From an uncultured Lachnospiraceae bacterium (GTDB taxonomy: Bacteria; Bacillota; Clostridia; Lachnospirales; Lachnospiraceae): 49,791 nucleotides of DNA. Every line of letters begins with the position of its first letter. The stretch's first letter is position 1. Location of the stretch: NCBI GenBank assembly GCA_947382355.1, contig CANCYR010000021.1, forward strand, positions 1 through 49,791, read 5' to 3'. Shown piece by piece: positions 25,179 through 34,752 of the stretch. A program made the translations under genes and the position numbers. A model generated the notes under the pieces. The model had not been told where the DNA came from and made no database searches. It saw only the letters and a program-made list of their open reading frames with translations.

Positions 25179-26393
25179 ATGGCAGTGGAAAGAAATATAT
25201 ATTCCGTTTTTCAGGTAAACGGCTATATCAAAAACATGTTTACGCAGGATTTTATGTTAAGGGCCATTTCCGTCAGGGGAGAGGCAAGCAATGTGAAATA
25301 CCATTCCTCCGGGCATATATACTTTACCTTAAAGGATGAAAGGAGCACGCTTTCCTGTGTGATGTTTGCAGGAAACCGCAGGGGGCTTTCCTTTCCTTTG
25401 GAGGAAGGAAAGCAGATTGTAGTAAAGGGTACGGTGGATGTTTACGAAAGGGACGGAAAATACCAGCTGTATGCGAAAGAGATAACTTTGGATGGAAACG
25501 GGCAGCTTTATGAGAAATTTGAAGCCTTAAAGCAGGAGCTTCTGGAAATGGGCATGTTTTCAGAGGAGTATAAACAGTCCATTCCACAGTATAACAGGCT
25601 TATCGGCGTGGTGACAGCCCCTACCGGTGCGGCGGTGAGAGATATTATCAATATTGCCACAAGGCGCAACCCTTACGTGCAGATTCTGCTTTATCCTGCC
25701 ATCGTCCAGGGGGAACAGGCAGTGGACAGCATTATAAACGGCATTCATGCTTTGGAGGAAAAGCAGGTGGATGTGATGATTGTAGGAAGAGGCGGCGGCT
25801 CCATAGAGGACTTGTGGGCTTTTAACGAAAGGGCAGTGGCGGAGGCTATATTTAACTGTTCCGTTCCCATTATTTCCGCCGTGGGCCATGAAACGGATAC
25901 CACCATTGCAGACTTTGTGGCGGATTTGCGCGCCCCCACCCCTTCTGCAGCAGCAGAGCTGGCAGTGGCGGAGTACAGCCGGATACTGAGAAAACAGCAG
26001 GAATACAGAGAAAGCTTTCAAAGGCAGATGGACAGGCTGATTTCTTTCCGAAGGAGCAGACTGGAGAACTATCAGCTGAGAATCTCATACAAAAATCCTG
26101 TCAACAGGATAAGGGAACAGAGAATGTATGCCCTGTCCATGGAAGAAAAGCTGAAAAGGGCAATGGAAGAGCAGGTAAAGGAAAAAAGACATATGCTTTC
26201 TTTGTATATTGAAAGGCTGAAAGGTCTTTCCCCCATTGAAAAGCTGAATCAGGGCTACGGTTTTGTAACGGACCGTACCGGAGCAGCCGTTCGGGATGTT
26301 TCGGCGCTTTCTCCCGGAGACAGTATTTATGTGGACTTAAAAAACGGAACCGTGAAAGCCGGCGTGGAAGAGATTACGAAAAGAAGGAAATGA
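25179..26393 (+). CDS. xseA: exodeoxyribonuclease VII large subunit
   Basis: This 404-residue catalytic subunit of exonuclease VII degrades single-stranded DNA. It has an N-terminal OB fold (YSVFQVNGYIKNMF, then YHSSGHIYFTLKD) and the catalytic domain with RLIGVVTAPTGAAVRDI, IVGRGGGSIEDLWAFN and SAVGHETDTTIADFVAD. A coiled-coil follows from about residue 265, and the family end motif LNQGYGFVT lies near residue 357. The start is ATG 25179; the frame extends upstream into nusB but that part is not coding. It overlaps xseB closely. Confidence 0.96.
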   Translation: MAVERNIYSVFQVNGYIKNMFTQDFMLRAISVRGEASNVKYHSSGHIYFTLKDERSTLSCVMFAGNRRGLSFPLEEGKQIVVKGTVDVYERDGKYQLYAKEITLDGNGQLYEKFEALKQELLEMGMFSEEYKQSIPQYNRLIGVVTAPTGAAVRDIINIATRRNPYVQILLYPAIVQGEQAVDSIINGIHALEEKQVDVMIVGRGGGSIEDLWAFNERAVAEAIFNCSVPIISAVGHETDTTIADFVADLRAPTPSAAAELAVAEYSRILRKQQEYRESFQRQMDRLISFRRSRLENYQLRISYKNPVNRIREQRMYALSMEEKLKRAMEEQVKEKRHMLSLYIERLKGLSPIEKLNQGYGFVTDRTGAAVRDVSALSPGDSIYVDLKNGTVKAGVEEITKRRK

Positions 26394-26395
26394 AA

Positions 26396-26611
26396 ATGGC
26401 GGGAAAAAAGAAAGAAATCACATTGGAAGAAGCATTTGTACAACTGGAAGAAACGCTGCAGGCGCTGGAAGCGGAGGATATTACGCTGGAAGAAGCGTTT
26501 TCCAAATATAAGCAGGGAATGGAGCTTTTAAAGCACTGCAACGATTTAATTGATAAGGTAGAGAAAAAAGTACTTGTATTGAGCGAAGACGGAGAATGCC
26601 ATGAATTTTAA
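26396..26611 (+). CDS. xseB: exodeoxyribonuclease VII small subunit
   Basis: This 71-residue helical protein binds the XseA coiled coil in exonuclease VII. Family motifs are FVQLEETLQALEAEDITLEEAFS and LIDKVEKKVLVL (the first spans about residues 12-34). Start ATG 26396 has AGAAGG at 8 nt; ATG 26390 is too close to it. Its end overlaps ispA by 11 bases, indicating translational coupling. Confidence 0.93.
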   Translation: MAGKKKEITLEEAFVQLEETLQALEAEDITLEEAFSKYKQGMELLKHCNDLIDKVEKKVLVLSEDGECHEF

Positions 26612-27491
26612 TGAGGAACTTGCAAAAAGAGTAGAAGAAATCGAGACAATTTTAAAAAGCTATCTTCCGAAAGAAGAGGGAAACCAGAAAAAGGTGCTTC
26701 AGGCTATGAATTACAGCGTGCTGGCAGGCGGAAAGCGGTTACGTCCCATGCTGATGCAGGAAGCATACAGAATGTTCGGAGGAAAGGAAGAAGTTATAAA
26801 GCCTTTTATGGCAGCGCTGGAGATGATACATACGTATTCCCTTATCCATGATGACCTGCCGGCTATGGACGACGACGAGTACAGGAGAGGCAGAAAGACA
26901 ACCCATATTGTCTATGGAGAAGCAATTGCCATTCTGGCAGGAGACGGCCTGTTAAACTATGCCTTTGAAACTGCAGCAGGTGCATTTGCCATGAAGCCGG
27001 GAGAGAAAAGAGTGGAACAGGCTTTTTCCATACTGGCAAAAAAGGCAGGCATCTTTGGCATGATTGGGGGACAGACGGCGGATATCATAGCGGAAGGAAG
27101 AACGGAACCCCTTACCCTGGAAGAGCTTCTTTATATTCATGAGAACAAGACGGCTGCTTTAATACAAAGCGCCCTGACCATTGGCGCCGTGCTGGCAGGA
27201 GCGAAAGAAGAGCAGGTTCTGAATATGGAAAAGGCAGGCTATGACATTGGCGTGGCATTTCAGATTCAGGATGATATTCTGGATGTGACCGGAGATATGG
27301 AAAAGCTGGGCAAGCCCATAGGAAGCGATGAAAAAAATAACAAGGCAACTTATGTGACGCTTGTAGGACTAAAGCAGGCACAAAAGGAGCAGAAAAGGCT
27401 GTCGGAAGAGGCAGTCAGACTGTTGGAAAAGGAGGGAGCCGGTTCTTTCTTTTTAGAACTGGTACGGTCTTTGGTTACAAGAGAGAGTTAG
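26601..27491 (+). CDS. ispA: (2E,6E)-farnesyl diphosphate synthase
   Basis: This 296-residue trans-prenyltransferase condenses IPP with DMAPP and GPP to give C15 farnesyl diphosphate. The two Asp-rich metal sites are DDLPAMDDD near residue 84 and DDILDVTGD near residue 223. GGKRLRP near residue 40 binds the diphosphate. It sits immediately before dxs, so isoprenoid entry and chain elongation are co-expressed. The length and motifs fit short-chain IspA rather than longer-chain synthases, but product length is inferred. Confidence 0.95.
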   Translation: MNFNEELAKRVEEIETILKSYLPKEEGNQKKVLQAMNYSVLAGGKRLRPMLMQEAYRMFGGKEEVIKPFMAALEMIHTYSLIHDDLPAMDDDEYRRGRKTTHIVYGEAIAILAGDGLLNYAFETAAGAFAMKPGEKRVEQAFSILAKKAGIFGMIGGQTADIIAEGRTEPLTLEELLYIHENKTAALIQSALTIGAVLAGAKEEQVLNMEKAGYDIGVAFQIQDDILDVTGDMEKLGKPIGSDEKNNKATYVTLVGLKQAQKEQKRLSEEAVRLLEKEGAGSFFLELVRSLVTRES

Positions 27492-27501
27492 GGGGGATAT
27501 T

Positions 27502-29370
27502 ATGTTGTTGGAGAAAATCGAGAAGGAAAACGACATAAAGAAAATTGCGCCTGAAGATTATACTGTGCTGGCAGAGGAAATCAGACAGTTCCTCATAGAG
27601 AAAATCAGCGTGACAGGAGGACATTTAGGCTCAAATCTGGGAGCGGTGGAGCTTACCATGGCACTGCATTTATCCCTGAATCTGCCGGAGGATAAGATTA
27701 TCTGGGACGTAGGGCATCAGTCTTATACTCATAAGCTTTTGACGGGGAGAAAGGAAGGCTTTGAACAGCTCCGTACCTATGGGGGCATGAGCGGTTTTCC
27801 CAAGAGGAAGGAAAGCAGCTGCGATGCTTTTGATACGGGGCACAGCTCCACATCCATATCGGCAGGGCTGGGGCTTGTGGAGGCAAGAGAAATCAAAGGC
27901 GAAAACCATACGGTTGTTTCCGTAATCGGCGACGGGGCCCTGACCGGCGGCATGGCTTATGAGGCATTAAATAATGCGGCAAGGTTGGAAAGCAACTTTA
28001 TTATTATCTTAAATGACAACAACATGTCCATATCGGAAAATGTAGGCGGAGTTTCCTCTTATTTAAACAGCATCCGTACAGACAGCAAATATCTGGATTT
28101 AAAGGACAGCATTTACTATAAGCTTTTAGATGTGCCAAAGGTAGGCGCGCCTATAGTGAGAAAAATCCAAAAGGCAAAAAACAGCTTTAAGCAGTTAGTC
28201 ATACCGGGCATGTTATTTGAAGATATGGGAATTACCTATTTGGGACCGGTAAACGGACATGATATCGGGGCGCTGACAAAAGTATTAAAAGAAGCAAAAA
28301 GAAAAAAGACAGCAGTTTTAGTCCATGTGAATACCCAGAAGGGGAAGGGCTACGGTCCTGCAGAAAGGCATCCCGCAAGATTCCACGGTGCAGAGCCCTT
28401 TCAGATTGAAACGGGGCTGCCAGCAAATCCAAGGAAAAAAGCAAGTTATACAGATGTGTTTGCAACGGTCATGAATAAATTAGGGGACAGGGATGAGAAC
28501 ATTGTGGCAATCACTGCAGCCATGCCGGACGGCACGGGGCTTAAGCGGTTTCGGAACCGTTATCCGGAGCGGTTTTTTGATGTGGGTATTGCGGAGGAAC
28601 ATGCGGTTACCTTTGCGGCGGGACTGGCAGCAGGAGGGCTAAAGCCTGTAGTGGCAATTTATTCTTCCTTTTTGCAGAGGGCTTATGACCAGATACTTCA
28701 TGACGTGTGCATTCAGGACCTTCCGGTAATCTTTGCCGTAGACCGGGCGGGGCTGGTGGGCAGCGACGGGGAGACACATCAGGGCATTTTTGATTTGTCT
28801 TATTTGTCCAGCATTCCGGGTATGCACATTATGGCGCCTAAAAACAAGTGGGAGCTTTCCGACATGCTGAAGTTTGCAGTGGAATTTCAACATCCCATTG
28901 CAATCCGTTACCCCAGAGGAGAAGCCTATGACGGATTAAAAGAATTCCGTCAGCCTGTGGAGCTTGGAAAAAGCGAAATTATTTATCAGGGAAGCAAAAT
29001 TGCCCTTTTAGCAGTGGGAAGCATGGTAAAAACCGCACTGGCAGTTTATGATATGCTGAAAGAAGCCGGAGTGGAAGCCACTTTAGTGAACAGCCGTTTT
29101 GTAAAGCCTCTGGACGAAGAAATGATACGGCAGCTTTCCAAAGAACATAAGCTTCTTGTTACTATGGAGGAAAATGTGTTAAACGGCGGCTTTGGAGAAA
29201 AAGTATTGGATTTGGCAGTGAGAGAGCAGCTTCCTGTAAAGGTGCTTCCGGTTGGCCTGCCGGATGCTTATGTGGAGCATGGAAATGTGGAAGTGCTGAA
29301 AAAGGATGTGGGAATCGACAAGGATACGATTTATGGCAGGATATTAAAAGAAAGTAAGGAGCTTTTATGA
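27502..29370 (+). CDS. dxs: 1-deoxy-D-xylulose-5-phosphate synthase
   Basis: This 622-residue thiamine-diphosphate enzyme makes DXP from pyruvate and glyceraldehyde 3-phosphate, the first MEP-pathway step. GHLGSNLGAVELT and DVGHQSYTHKLLTGR lie near the start, the ThDP/Mg motif GDGALTGGMAYEALNNA is near residue 143, and the pyrimidine-binding region with catalytic Glu is in GIAEEHAVTFAAG near 365. The final transketolase C domain is complete. It overlaps tlyA by 4 bases. Confidence 0.97.
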   Translation: MLLEKIEKENDIKKIAPEDYTVLAEEIRQFLIEKISVTGGHLGSNLGAVELTMALHLSLNLPEDKIIWDVGHQSYTHKLLTGRKEGFEQLRTYGGMSGFPKRKESSCDAFDTGHSSTSISAGLGLVEAREIKGENHTVVSVIGDGALTGGMAYEALNNAARLESNFIIILNDNNMSISENVGGVSSYLNSIRTDSKYLDLKDSIYYKLLDVPKVGAPIVRKIQKAKNSFKQLVIPGMLFEDMGITYLGPVNGHDIGALTKVLKEAKRKKTAVLVHVNTQKGKGYGPAERHPARFHGAEPFQIETGLPANPRKKASYTDVFATVMNKLGDRDENIVAITAAMPDGTGLKRFRNRYPERFFDVGIAEEHAVTFAAGLAAGGLKPVVAIYSSFLQRAYDQILHDVCIQDLPVIFAVDRAGLVGSDGETHQGIFDLSYLSSIPGMHIMAPKNKWELSDMLKFAVEFQHPIAIRYPRGEAYDGLKEFRQPVELGKSEIIYQGSKIALLAVGSMVKTALAVYDMLKEAGVEATLVNSRFVKPLDEEMIRQLSKEHKLLVTMEENVLNGGFGEKVLDLAVREQLPVKVLPVGLPDAYVEHGNVEVLKKDVGIDKDTIYGRILKESKELL

Positions 29371-30245
29371 AAGAAAGACTGGATGTGCTGCTGGTAAAAC
29401 AGGGTATGGCTTCTTCCAGGGAGAAAGCAAAGGCTGTTTTAATGGCGGGACAGGTATTTGTAAATAACCAGAAAGAGGATAAGGCAGGGACCATGTTCGA
29501 CCCCGAAAAGGTTCAGATTGAAGTAAGGGGCAATACTTTAAAATATGTGAGCAGGGGCGGTTTAAAGCTGGAAAAGGCAATGCAGGAATTTCCAATCGGG
29601 CTTCAGGGAAAGATTTGCATGGATATAGGCGCTTCAACCGGCGGCTTTACAGACTGCATGCTGCAAAACGGAGCAAAAAAAGTGTATGCCATAGATGTGG
29701 GACATGGACAGTTAGACTGGAAGCTTAGGAATGATGAACGGGTAGTCTGCATGGAAAAGACCAATTTTCGCTATGTGACAAATGAGCAGGTGCCGGAAGA
29801 AATTGATTTTGCTTCTGTGGATGTATCCTTTATTTCCCTGACTAAAATACTGCCGGCGGCAAAGCCTCTTTTAAAACCGGGAGGGCAGATGGTATGCCTG
29901 ATTAAGCCCCAGTTTGAAGCAGGCAGGGAAAAGGTAGGAAAAAAAGGCGTGGTAACGGATAAAAAGGTCCATGAGGAAGTGATAGAAAAGGTGGCGGATT
30001 TTGCGGCGGACATGGGCTTTCTCATTTTAGGGCTTTCCTATTCGCCTATTAAAGGACCGGAAGGAAATATCGAATATCTGCTCCATATGGAAAATCCGGA
30101 AGCGGAAACTCCAAAGCCGGAAACGGAAGTATCGGGAGTATCAGAAGTATCAGGAGAAGAAGGCTCCTTATATCAAAGGGGAAAGAAAAAGGAATTTGTT
30201 TCAGAAGTGGTAAAAGCCGCTCATGAAAGTCTTTCAGGAAAGTAG
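29367..30245 (+). CDS. tlyA: TlyA-family rRNA 2'-O-methyltransferase
   Basis: This 292-residue protein of the TlyA/YqxC family has an S4 RNA-binding domain (residues ~3-65, RLDVLLVKQGMASSREKAK) and an FtsJ-like SAM methyltransferase domain with MDIGASTGGFTDCML near residues 84-98 and DFASVDVSFISLTKI. Mycobacterial TlyA methylates 16S and 23S rRNA 2'-OH groups; the exact target here is inferred. A Glu/Pro/Ser-rich insertion (about 245-265) looks species-specific. It lies between dxs and nadK, a common Firmicutes order. Confidence 0.92.
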   Translation: MKERLDVLLVKQGMASSREKAKAVLMAGQVFVNNQKEDKAGTMFDPEKVQIEVRGNTLKYVSRGGLKLEKAMQEFPIGLQGKICMDIGASTGGFTDCMLQNGAKKVYAIDVGHGQLDWKLRNDERVVCMEKTNFRYVTNEQVPEEIDFASVDVSFISLTKILPAAKPLLKPGGQMVCLIKPQFEAGREKVGKKGVVTDKKVHEEVIEKVADFAADMGFLILGLSYSPIKGPEGNIEYLLHMENPEAETPKPETEVSGVSEVSGEEGSLYQRGKKKEFVSEVVKAAHESLSGK

Positions 30246-30252
30246 TGTGGAC

Positions 30253-31113
30253 ATGAATCATTTTTTTGTGCTGACCAATCAGCCTAAGGATAAAGATTTA
30301 AAAATCACCAATTACATATGCGATTATATGAGAAAAAGAGGGAAACAATGTGATTATATGGTATTTGCGCCGGAAAAGGAAAGGTCGTGCAATGATAACC
30401 AAAATCCCCTGAACCTTCCTGCAAATCTGGAATGTATCCTTGTACTGGGAGGGGACGGCACCCTTTTGCAGGCTGCTGTGGATACCCTGTATATGGACAT
30501 TCCTTTAATCGGCATCAATCTGGGAAATCTTGGTTTTTTAGCGGAGGTGGAACAGTCCCATATCGATGAAGCGTTAGAGAGGCTGATTAGGGGCGAGTGG
30601 CAGCAGGAAGAGAGGATGATGCTTTCCGGCACCTTAAGAAAGAAAGGAAAAGAGCCGGAAAAATATCATGCATTAAATGATATCGTGCTTACAAGGGAAG
30701 GTTCTCTTAGAATCGTTACCTATGATATTTTTGTAAACGGACAGTTTTTAAACAGCTATCATGCGGACGGCGTCATCGTATCCACCCCTACCGGCTCTAC
30801 CGGTTATAATATGTCGGCAGGAGGGCCTATTGTGGAACCAAAGGCAAAGCTCATCCTGATTACCCCTATCTGTCCTCATACATTAAATACAAGAAGCATC
30901 ATCCTGTCTGCGGAGGATGAAATTGAAGTGAGGATTGGCGCAGGCAAAAACGGTGACGTACAAAAGACGGAAGTGAATTTTGACGGCAATTTCAAGGAGA
31001 CGTTAAAAACGGGGGACAGTATATTAATCAATCAATCCGGAAGGGTCACCAGGCTCATACGGTTAAGCCGGAAAAGCTTTCTGGAAGTGCTCCATAAGAA
31101 AATAAGCGGATAG
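30253..31113 (+). CDS. nadK: NAD kinase
   Basis: This 286-residue enzyme phosphorylates NAD to NADP with ATP. The signature GGDGTLL lies near residue 66, followed by GINLGNLGFLAEV, the NE/D-type substrate region HALNDIVLTREG, and DGVIVSTPTGSTGYNMSAGG near 172. The start is placed at ATG 30253, just after the tlyA stop and with AGGAAAG upstream; ATG 30223 would overlap tlyA. It belongs to the nusB-recN operon. Confidence 0.95.
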   Translation: MNHFFVLTNQPKDKDLKITNYICDYMRKRGKQCDYMVFAPEKERSCNDNQNPLNLPANLECILVLGGDGTLLQAAVDTLYMDIPLIGINLGNLGFLAEVEQSHIDEALERLIRGEWQQEERMMLSGTLRKKGKEPEKYHALNDIVLTREGSLRIVTYDIFVNGQFLNSYHADGVIVSTPTGSTGYNMSAGGPIVEPKAKLILITPICPHTLNTRSIILSAEDEIEVRIGAGKNGDVQKTEVNFDGNFKETLKTGDSILINQSGRVTRLIRLSRKSFLEVLHKKISG

Positions 31114-31163
31114 GAGGCAAAAGCTCCTGATGGAAAAAGCGGGAGAGAGGCAGGAGCTTGGAT

Positions 31164-31616
31164 ATGAAAAAAAGCAGGCATGAGAAAATTGTAGAATTAA
31201 TTGAAAACGAGCAGATAGGCACTCAGGAAGAGCTTGCAAAACGGCTGAATGAGGCAGGCTTTTTAGTGACCCAGGCAACCGTATCAAGGGATATCAGACA
31301 GCTGCATCTGTCAAAGGTGCCCTTGGCGGACGGGACACAAAAATACGCCCTCTTACAAAACAGTGACAGCCATCTGGGGGATAAGTATATACGGGTGTTA
31401 AAGGATGGTTTTGTATCTGTGGACGTGGCGGGGAATTTACTGGTACTAAAAACCGTTTCCGGCATGGCAATGGCGGTGGCAGCTTCTGTGGATGCCATGA
31501 AGCTTCAGGAGGTGGTAGGCTCCATAGCCGGAGATGATACGGTTATGGTAGTTGTCCGCACGCCGGAGGAAGCAAAGCTTCTTATGGGAAAAATCAAAGG
31601 ACTTATTGGAGAGTAA
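31164..31616 (+). CDS. argR: arginine repressor ArgR/AhrC
   Basis: This 150-residue hexameric arginine-responsive regulator has an N-terminal winged helix (KIVELIENEQIGTQEELAKR, then TQATVSRDIRQLHL) and a C-terminal oligomerisation domain with VLKTVSGMAMAVAASVDAM and the arginine-binding GDDTVMVVVR. The start ATG 31164 has AGGAG at 7 nt; the TTG at 31158 is dismissed. Its place before recN is conserved in Firmicutes. No ARG box was recognised in the window. Confidence 0.95.
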   Translation: MKKSRHEKIVELIENEQIGTQEELAKRLNEAGFLVTQATVSRDIRQLHLSKVPLADGTQKYALLQNSDSHLGDKYIRVLKDGFVSVDVAGNLLVLKTVSGMAMAVAASVDAMKLQEVVGSIAGDDTVMVVVRTPEEAKLLMGKIKGLIGE

Positions 31617-31625
31617 GGATAAAAA

Positions 31626-33305
31626 ATGTTAGAAAGTTTACGGGTAAAAAATGTGGCGCTTATTGATGAAGCGGAGATTGAGTTTCGGGAAGGGTTAAAT
31701 ATTTTAACCGGAGAGACCGGTGCCGGGAAGTCCATTTTAATCGGTTCCATGAACCTGGCGCTGGGAGCCAAGGCGGACAAAAGCATAATTCGCACCGGAG
31801 CGGAGTATGCCTTTGTGGAGCTTGTGTTTTCTGTAACGGAAAAGGACCAGATTGAAAAGCTGAAAGAACTGGATGTATATGTGGAAGACGGTTCTTTAGT
31901 GCTTCAAAGAAGAATACTGTCTTCTAAAAATGTATGCAAAGCCAATGGAGAAACCATTCCCAACAGGACTTTAAAAGAAATCGGTGAAATCCTGATGGAT
32001 ATTCATGGTCAGCATGAGCACCAGTCCTTATTAAAAGAAAAAAAACAGGCGGAAATCCTGGATGAATTTTGTCCCGATTCCCTAAAAGAGATAAAGGAAC
32101 AAATCAAAAATCTTTATTCTGAATATATGCAGGAGAAGGAAAAACTGGATTCTTTGGAGAATAAGGGGGAAAATAAAGAGAAGGAAATTGCGCTTTTGCA
32201 ATTTGAAAAAGAAGAAATCCAACAGGCTTCTTTAACCCCGGGTGAGGATGAAGCATTGGAATCCGCCTATGAAAAAATGGCAAATTCCAGAAAAATTGCA
32301 GAGGCGGTGGAGCTGTCCCACAATTTATTAAACGGTACATCGGAAGGAAATGTGATTTCCTTATTTGGGCGCGCCATGGGGGAAATCACTTCGGTTTCCG
32401 GATATGATAAGGAATTAGAGGCGATTCTTGAGGATATGGTAAACGGGGAAGATTTGCTTATCCAGCTAAGCAGGCGCATAGAGGATTATGGCAGGTCCCT
32501 GTCATTTGACGAAAACGAATTTAGGGAAATTTCCTCCAGATTAAACACAATTAATCATTTAAAATCGAAATATGGCGACGAAATTGAAAGAATTCTTGCA
32601 TATCAGGAAGAAATACAAAAGCAGCTTTTGATATTGACAGATTTGGAACAGTATAAAGAAGAGCTGACGAAAGCCCATGAAAGGACAGAAAAAAAACTGT
32701 TGCAGCTATGTGAGCAGGCTTCCGCCATCCGGAAAGAACAGGCGGCTTTTTTAGAGGGCCGGATGAAGGAAGCGCTGGTGGATTTGAATTTTCTGGATGT
32801 GCAGTTTCAGATTTCCTTCGAGAAAAAACCATTTGGAAAGAATGGATATGATAAAATCAATTTTTTGATTGCATTAAATCCCGGAGAGCCATGCAGACCG
32901 CTGGAAACAGTGGCAAGCGGCGGTGAACTGTCCCGTATCATGCTGGCGTTAAAGACCGTGCTGGCAAAAAAGGACCAAATAGGGACTTTGATTTTTGATG
33001 AAATAGATACAGGAATCAGCGGCAAAACAGCATGGAAAGTTTCGGAAAAGCTGGGAATGCTTGGACGGGACCATCAGGTTATCTGCATTACCCATCTGCC
33101 ACAGATTGCAGCTATGGCAGACAGTCATTTTCTCATTGAAAAGAGCAGGGAAGAAAAGAAAGCGGTTACCAGGATAAGGTCACTTGAGCAGGAAGAAATG
33201 CTTGGGGAAATTGCAAGGCTTCTCGGAACAGATGATGTTACCGAAGCAGGACTGAATAATGCCAAAGAATTGAAAAAAATGGCAGAGAAGTCAAAACAAT
33301 ACTAA
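31626..33305 (+). CDS. recN: DNA repair protein RecN
   Basis: This 559-residue SMC-like ATPase acts early in double-strand-break repair. The N-terminal half has LRVKNVALIDEAEIEF and Walker A GETGAGKSILI near residues 29-39. A long coiled coil fills the middle. The C-terminal half has the signature VASGGELSRIMLALK, Walker B TLIFDEIDTGISG and ICITHLPQIAAMAD. AAGGAT precedes the ATG. It ends the nusB operon, with a terminator 30 bases after the stop. Confidence 0.96.
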   Translation: MLESLRVKNVALIDEAEIEFREGLNILTGETGAGKSILIGSMNLALGAKADKSIIRTGAEYAFVELVFSVTEKDQIEKLKELDVYVEDGSLVLQRRILSSKNVCKANGETIPNRTLKEIGEILMDIHGQHEHQSLLKEKKQAEILDEFCPDSLKEIKEQIKNLYSEYMQEKEKLDSLENKGENKEKEIALLQFEKEEIQQASLTPGEDEALESAYEKMANSRKIAEAVELSHNLLNGTSEGNVISLFGRAMGEITSVSGYDKELEAILEDMVNGEDLLIQLSRRIEDYGRSLSFDENEFREISSRLNTINHLKSKYGDEIERILAYQEEIQKQLLILTDLEQYKEELTKAHERTEKKLLQLCEQASAIRKEQAAFLEGRMKEALVDLNFLDVQFQISFEKKPFGKNGYDKINFLIALNPGEPCRPLETVASGGELSRIMLALKTVLAKKDQIGTLIFDEIDTGISGKTAWKVSEKLGMLGRDHQVICITHLPQIAAMADSHFLIEKSREEKKAVTRIRSLEQEEMLGEIARLLGTDDVTEAGLNNAKELKKMAEKSKQY

Positions 33306-33334
33306 TATAAACAGCATAAAACCACACATACTAT

Positions 33335-33367
33335 AAGTGCCGTAAAAGAATTACGGCGCTTATTTTT
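33335..33367 (+). terminator. intrinsic terminator after recN
   Basis: The stem AAGTGCCGTAA/TTACGGCGCTT (33335-33345 with 33351-33361, one G-U pair) is followed by TATTTTTG. Confidence 0.88.
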
Positions 33368-33419
33368 GTTTGTAAAAGGTTTATTGTTCAAGGTTTAGAA
33401 AAAGAAAAGCGGAGTGATT

Positions 33420-34688
33420 ATGATGAGCAAGAGAATGAAAGGATATATTATTTTTTTATGGACATTTCTACTGCTATCCTTAAGCAGCTTTTTTTGCGCT
33501 TTTTATTTTTACTTTTATAAAAATATCCCAAATACCTATAAGCTTCCGGTAAGCAAAGAAGAGACCCTGCATTTTTCCCTGCCGGTTTCCGCAGAAGTGT
33601 ACAAGGACTCCATTGAAGTCATGGGAAACGGAAACGTGATTCGCACGTCTCCTTCTGACAGCATTACATTAAAGGCGGACAAAATGGAGTCCTATCAGAT
33701 GAATCTGAAGCTTTTTGGAACTATTCCCCTTAAGACTATTGATTTGCAGGTAGTCAATGATATGGAGGTTTATCCAGTAGGAAAGCCTATAGGAATTTAT
33801 GTTAAGACACACGGGGTGCTTGTGATTGGCATAGGGGATGTGAAAAGTGAGGATGGCACAGTTTATTCCCCCTCCAAAAATATTTTAAAAGAGGGAGATT
33901 ACATTCTTGCTGTAGGAAATAAAAAGGTTAAGGGAAAAAAGGATTTGATAAAAAAGGTAAAGCAGTGCGGCGGAGAAGATTTAATCCTTACGTTGAGCAG
34001 GGAATCGGAAGAGCTTAAGGTGAGGGTAAAGCCTGCCATAGACCAGACCGGCGAATATAAAATCGGGCTATGGGTCAGAGACAGTGCCCAGGGTATAGGA
34101 ACCCTTACCTTTGTGGATGAAGAAGGAAGATTCGGCGCATTGGGACATGGTATAAACGATGTGGACGTGAATGAGCTTATGGAAATGGAAAAGGGCGGCG
34201 TGTATCTGGCAGATATTGTATCTATAAAAAAGGGAGAGGAAGGAAAGCCGGGAGAGCTTACCGGTGTCATAGACTATGGGGAAGAAAATAAATTGGGAGA
34301 GATTTTTAAGAATACTCATGTAGGAATATACGGCAATTTGTTGGAAAATGAGACAGAATTTTTGTCGCAAAATCCAATTCCTATTGGTCTGAAACAGGAA
34401 ATTCATAAGGGAGCCGCCTCTATTTTGTGTCAGATTGACGGGGAAAGTAAACTTTATGATGTGCAAATAACAGAAATTAACTTCGATAACGACAACAGCA
34501 ATCGGGGAATTGTGCTAAAAATTACGGACGAAAATCTGATAAATTTAACGGGGGGAATTGTCCAGGGTATGAGCGGAGCCCCCATAATTCAAGACGGTAA
34601 GCTCATTGGTGCAGTGACCCATGTGTTCGTAAGAGATGCCAAAAAGGGGTATGGGGTGTTTATCGAAAATATGGTTTTGGTGCGATAA
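33420..34688 (+). CDS. spoIVB: SpoIVB serine protease
   Basis: This 422-residue forespore-secreted S55 peptidase signals to the mother cell to trigger pro-sigma-K processing. It has an N-terminal membrane segment (YIIFLWTFLLLSLSSFFCAF), a PDZ domain (about residues 120-205), then the protease domain. Catalytic His243 in GALGHGIND and Ser385 in GMSGAPII are present and keep the same spacing as His236/Ser378 of the B. subtilis enzyme. GCGGAG precedes ATG 33420 and ATG 33423; either may be used. It is followed by the spo0A locus, as in Bacilli and Clostridia. Confidence 0.95.
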   Translation: MMSKRMKGYIIFLWTFLLLSLSSFFCAFYFYFYKNIPNTYKLPVSKEETLHFSLPVSAEVYKDSIEVMGNGNVIRTSPSDSITLKADKMESYQMNLKLFGTIPLKTIDLQVVNDMEVYPVGKPIGIYVKTHGVLVIGIGDVKSEDGTVYSPSKNILKEGDYILAVGNKKVKGKKDLIKKVKQCGGEDLILTLSRESEELKVRVKPAIDQTGEYKIGLWVRDSAQGIGTLTFVDEEGRFGALGHGINDVDVNELMEMEKGGVYLADIVSIKKGEEGKPGELTGVIDYGEENKLGEIFKNTHVGIYGNLLENETEFLSQNPIPIGLKQEIHKGAASILCQIDGESKLYDVQITEINFDNDNSNRGIVLKITDENLINLTGGIVQGMSGAPIIQDGKLIGAVTHVFVRDAKKGYGVFIENMVLVR

Positions 34689-34695
34689 TTAGCAC

Positions 34696-34725
34696 TTGAA
34701 TTAAAAATCGCCATTTTGTTATAAT
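34696..34725 (+). promoter_or_regulatory. promoter for the Spo0A-like gene
   Basis: The -35 TTGAAT (34696-34701), an 18-nt spacer and the extended -10 TGTTATAAT (TATAAT at 34720-34725) lie just after spoIVB and 27 bases before the ATG. The gene therefore has a strong vegetative-type promoter of its own. Confidence 0.7.
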
Positions 34726-34752
34726 CCATGACAGAGAATGGAGGAGAAAAAA

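Noticed and set aside
30223-30252. Earlier ATG start for nadK
   Set aside because: It would overlap tlyA by 23 bases and lacks a ribosome site; ATG 30253 follows AGGAAAG and matches the family N-terminus better.
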